From positions 1 through 6,003 of the forward strand of contig VBLZ01000027.1 of NCBI GenBank assembly GCA_005878515.1: a stretch of DNA of 6,003 nucleotides, read 5' to 3'. Of the stretch, positions 5,597 to 6,003 are shown one piece after another. Each line of letters starts with the position of its first letter. The first letter of the stretch is position 1. The translations under genes were made by a program, and so were the position numbers. The notes beneath the pieces are model-generated. The model saw only the letters and a list, made by a program, of their open reading frames with translations. It ran no database searches and was not told the origin of the DNA. This stretch comes from Methanobacteriota archaeon. GTDB taxonomy: Archaea; Thermoplasmatota; Thermoplasmata; RBG-16-68-12.

Positions 5597-6003
5597 TCAA
5601 GGACGTTTCGGCTCGCCCGCCTTGACCTTCTCGACCGCGTATTCGACGATCGCGTCCGCGGCGTTTACCCCGGTCGCATCCAGGAGCCCGCGGAACCCGG
5701 GAGACGCGTTGACCTCGAGGACGTATGGGGTGTCGCCGCGAAAGATCATGTCCACACCGCTGATCTCCAGGCCGACGGCCTTCGAGGCTCGCACCGCGAC
5801 TTCCTTCGCATCGTCCGACAGTTCGATCGCGACGCCTTTTGCACCGAGGTGGATGTTCGCCCGCCACTCGTTGTGCGCCGCGACTCGTTTCATGGAGCCG
5901 ACGACCCGATCGCCCACGACTAAGGCGCGGATGTCGACTCCGGGATTCGGGATGTACTCCTGCAGGCACACGACCTCGCCGAAGAACTTCAGGGTGTCGA
6001 CGA
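5597..6003 (-). CDS. RimK-type ATP-grasp ligase, C-terminal part (N-terminus beyond right edge)
   Basis: The 134 visible residues are the C-terminal half of an ATP-grasp enzyme; the frame is open to the window edge and most of the N-terminus is missing. Seen in order: L-Q-E-Y-I (13-17), D-I-R (23-25) and V-V-G-x-R (28-32), K-R (38-39), W-R-A-N-I-H (46-51) and G-A-K-G (53-56), G-V-D-M (82-85), and E-V-N-A-S-P-G (96-102), whose Glu and Asn bind the catalytic Mg ions. This is the pattern of the RimK superfamily, which joins glutamate or another amino acid to a carboxylate by way of an acylphosphate. Archaeal members include LysX and the MptN and CofF ligases that add glutamate to tetrahydromethanopterin and F420; the W-x-x-N-I-H-x-G-A segment is compatible with the last group but does not decide. 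The helical-protein gene follows closely. Confidence 0.9.
   Translation of the reverse strand, partial: VDTLKFFGEVVCLQEYIPNPGVDIRALVVGDRVVGSMKRVAAHNEWRANIHLGAKGVAIELSDDAKEVAVRASKAVGLEISGVDMIFRGDTPYVLEVNASPGFRGLLDATGVNAADAIVEYAVEKVKAGEPKRP

Noticed and set aside
4178..5923. A 581-codon open frame on the plus strand opposite the aldo/keto reductase, helical and RimK-like genes
   Set aside because: Composition is Arg/Asp/Leu/Pro-rich without motifs, while the minus strand encodes proteins with intact catalytic residues. It is an antisense shadow.
5148..5969. A 273-codon minus-strand frame with an ATG overlapping the RimK-like stop as TGATG
   Set aside because: The TGATG overlap looks like translational coupling, but the product is low-complexity Arg/Gly/Asp-rich, and the alternative frame gives a well-patterned helical protein and the ATP-grasp motifs.
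1..6003. CRISPR arrays, insertion sequences, integrase sites or a defence cassette
   Set aside because: No direct-repeat array, terminal inverted repeats, transposase or recombinase motifs, or known defence domains were seen on either strand.

Overview
The window looks archaeal, GC-rich (well above half G+C by eye), and most like a mesophilic or uncultured Thermoplasmatota-type euryarchaeote. That lineage is an inference. The support is: A/T-rich TATA-like boxes about 25-30 bases ahead of several starts; short or absent leaders with few Shine-Dalgarno sites; a tRNA gene with no encoded CCA and an archaeal-style intron inside its T-loop; a membrane-anchored halocyanin-like copper protein; and an extracellular protein of repeated beta-sandwich domains with many N-glycosylation sequons. 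The very long uninterrupted reading frames opposite the real genes are high-GC shadows.

Layout. Bases 1-1517 (minus strand) carry the N-terminal 505 residues of a secreted or membrane-tethered protein built of about 80-residue carboxypeptidase-regulatory/Cna-B-like repeats; it runs off the left edge. A 109-base divergent intergenic region with two TATA-like boxes and a perfect 7-1-7 palindrome separates it from a plus-strand pair: a DUF488 protein (1627-2199) and a small cysteine-rich zinc-ribbon-like protein (2224-2481). A classical SDR oxidoreductase (2487-3254) faces them on the minus strand. From a second promoter-rich spacer, plus-strand transcription yields tRNA-Leu(UAA) with a 28-base T-loop intron (3383-3495), then a cupredoxin (3575-4150). 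The right third is a minus-strand series: a RimK-type ATP-grasp ligase (C-terminal part, entering from the right edge), a small helical protein resembling a heme-less cytochrome-like domain, and an aldo/keto reductase.

How the genes fit together. No dedicated multi-gene system is evident. The repeat protein and the cupredoxin both belong to the cell surface, one in adhesion or surface structure and the other in electron transfer. SDR and aldo/keto reductase are general NAD(P)H-dependent carbonyl/alcohol enzymes with unknown substrates. DUF488 and the zinc-ribbon protein may form a small operon. The two convergent gene ends (5 and 3 intervening bases) leave no room for separate terminators.

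The strongest unusual observations are the non-canonical tRNA intron, for which a nearly canonical bulge-helix-bulge can be drawn; the cupredoxin whose usual axial Met position is Gln; and the small helical protein whose putative heme-binding motif has lost both cysteines.
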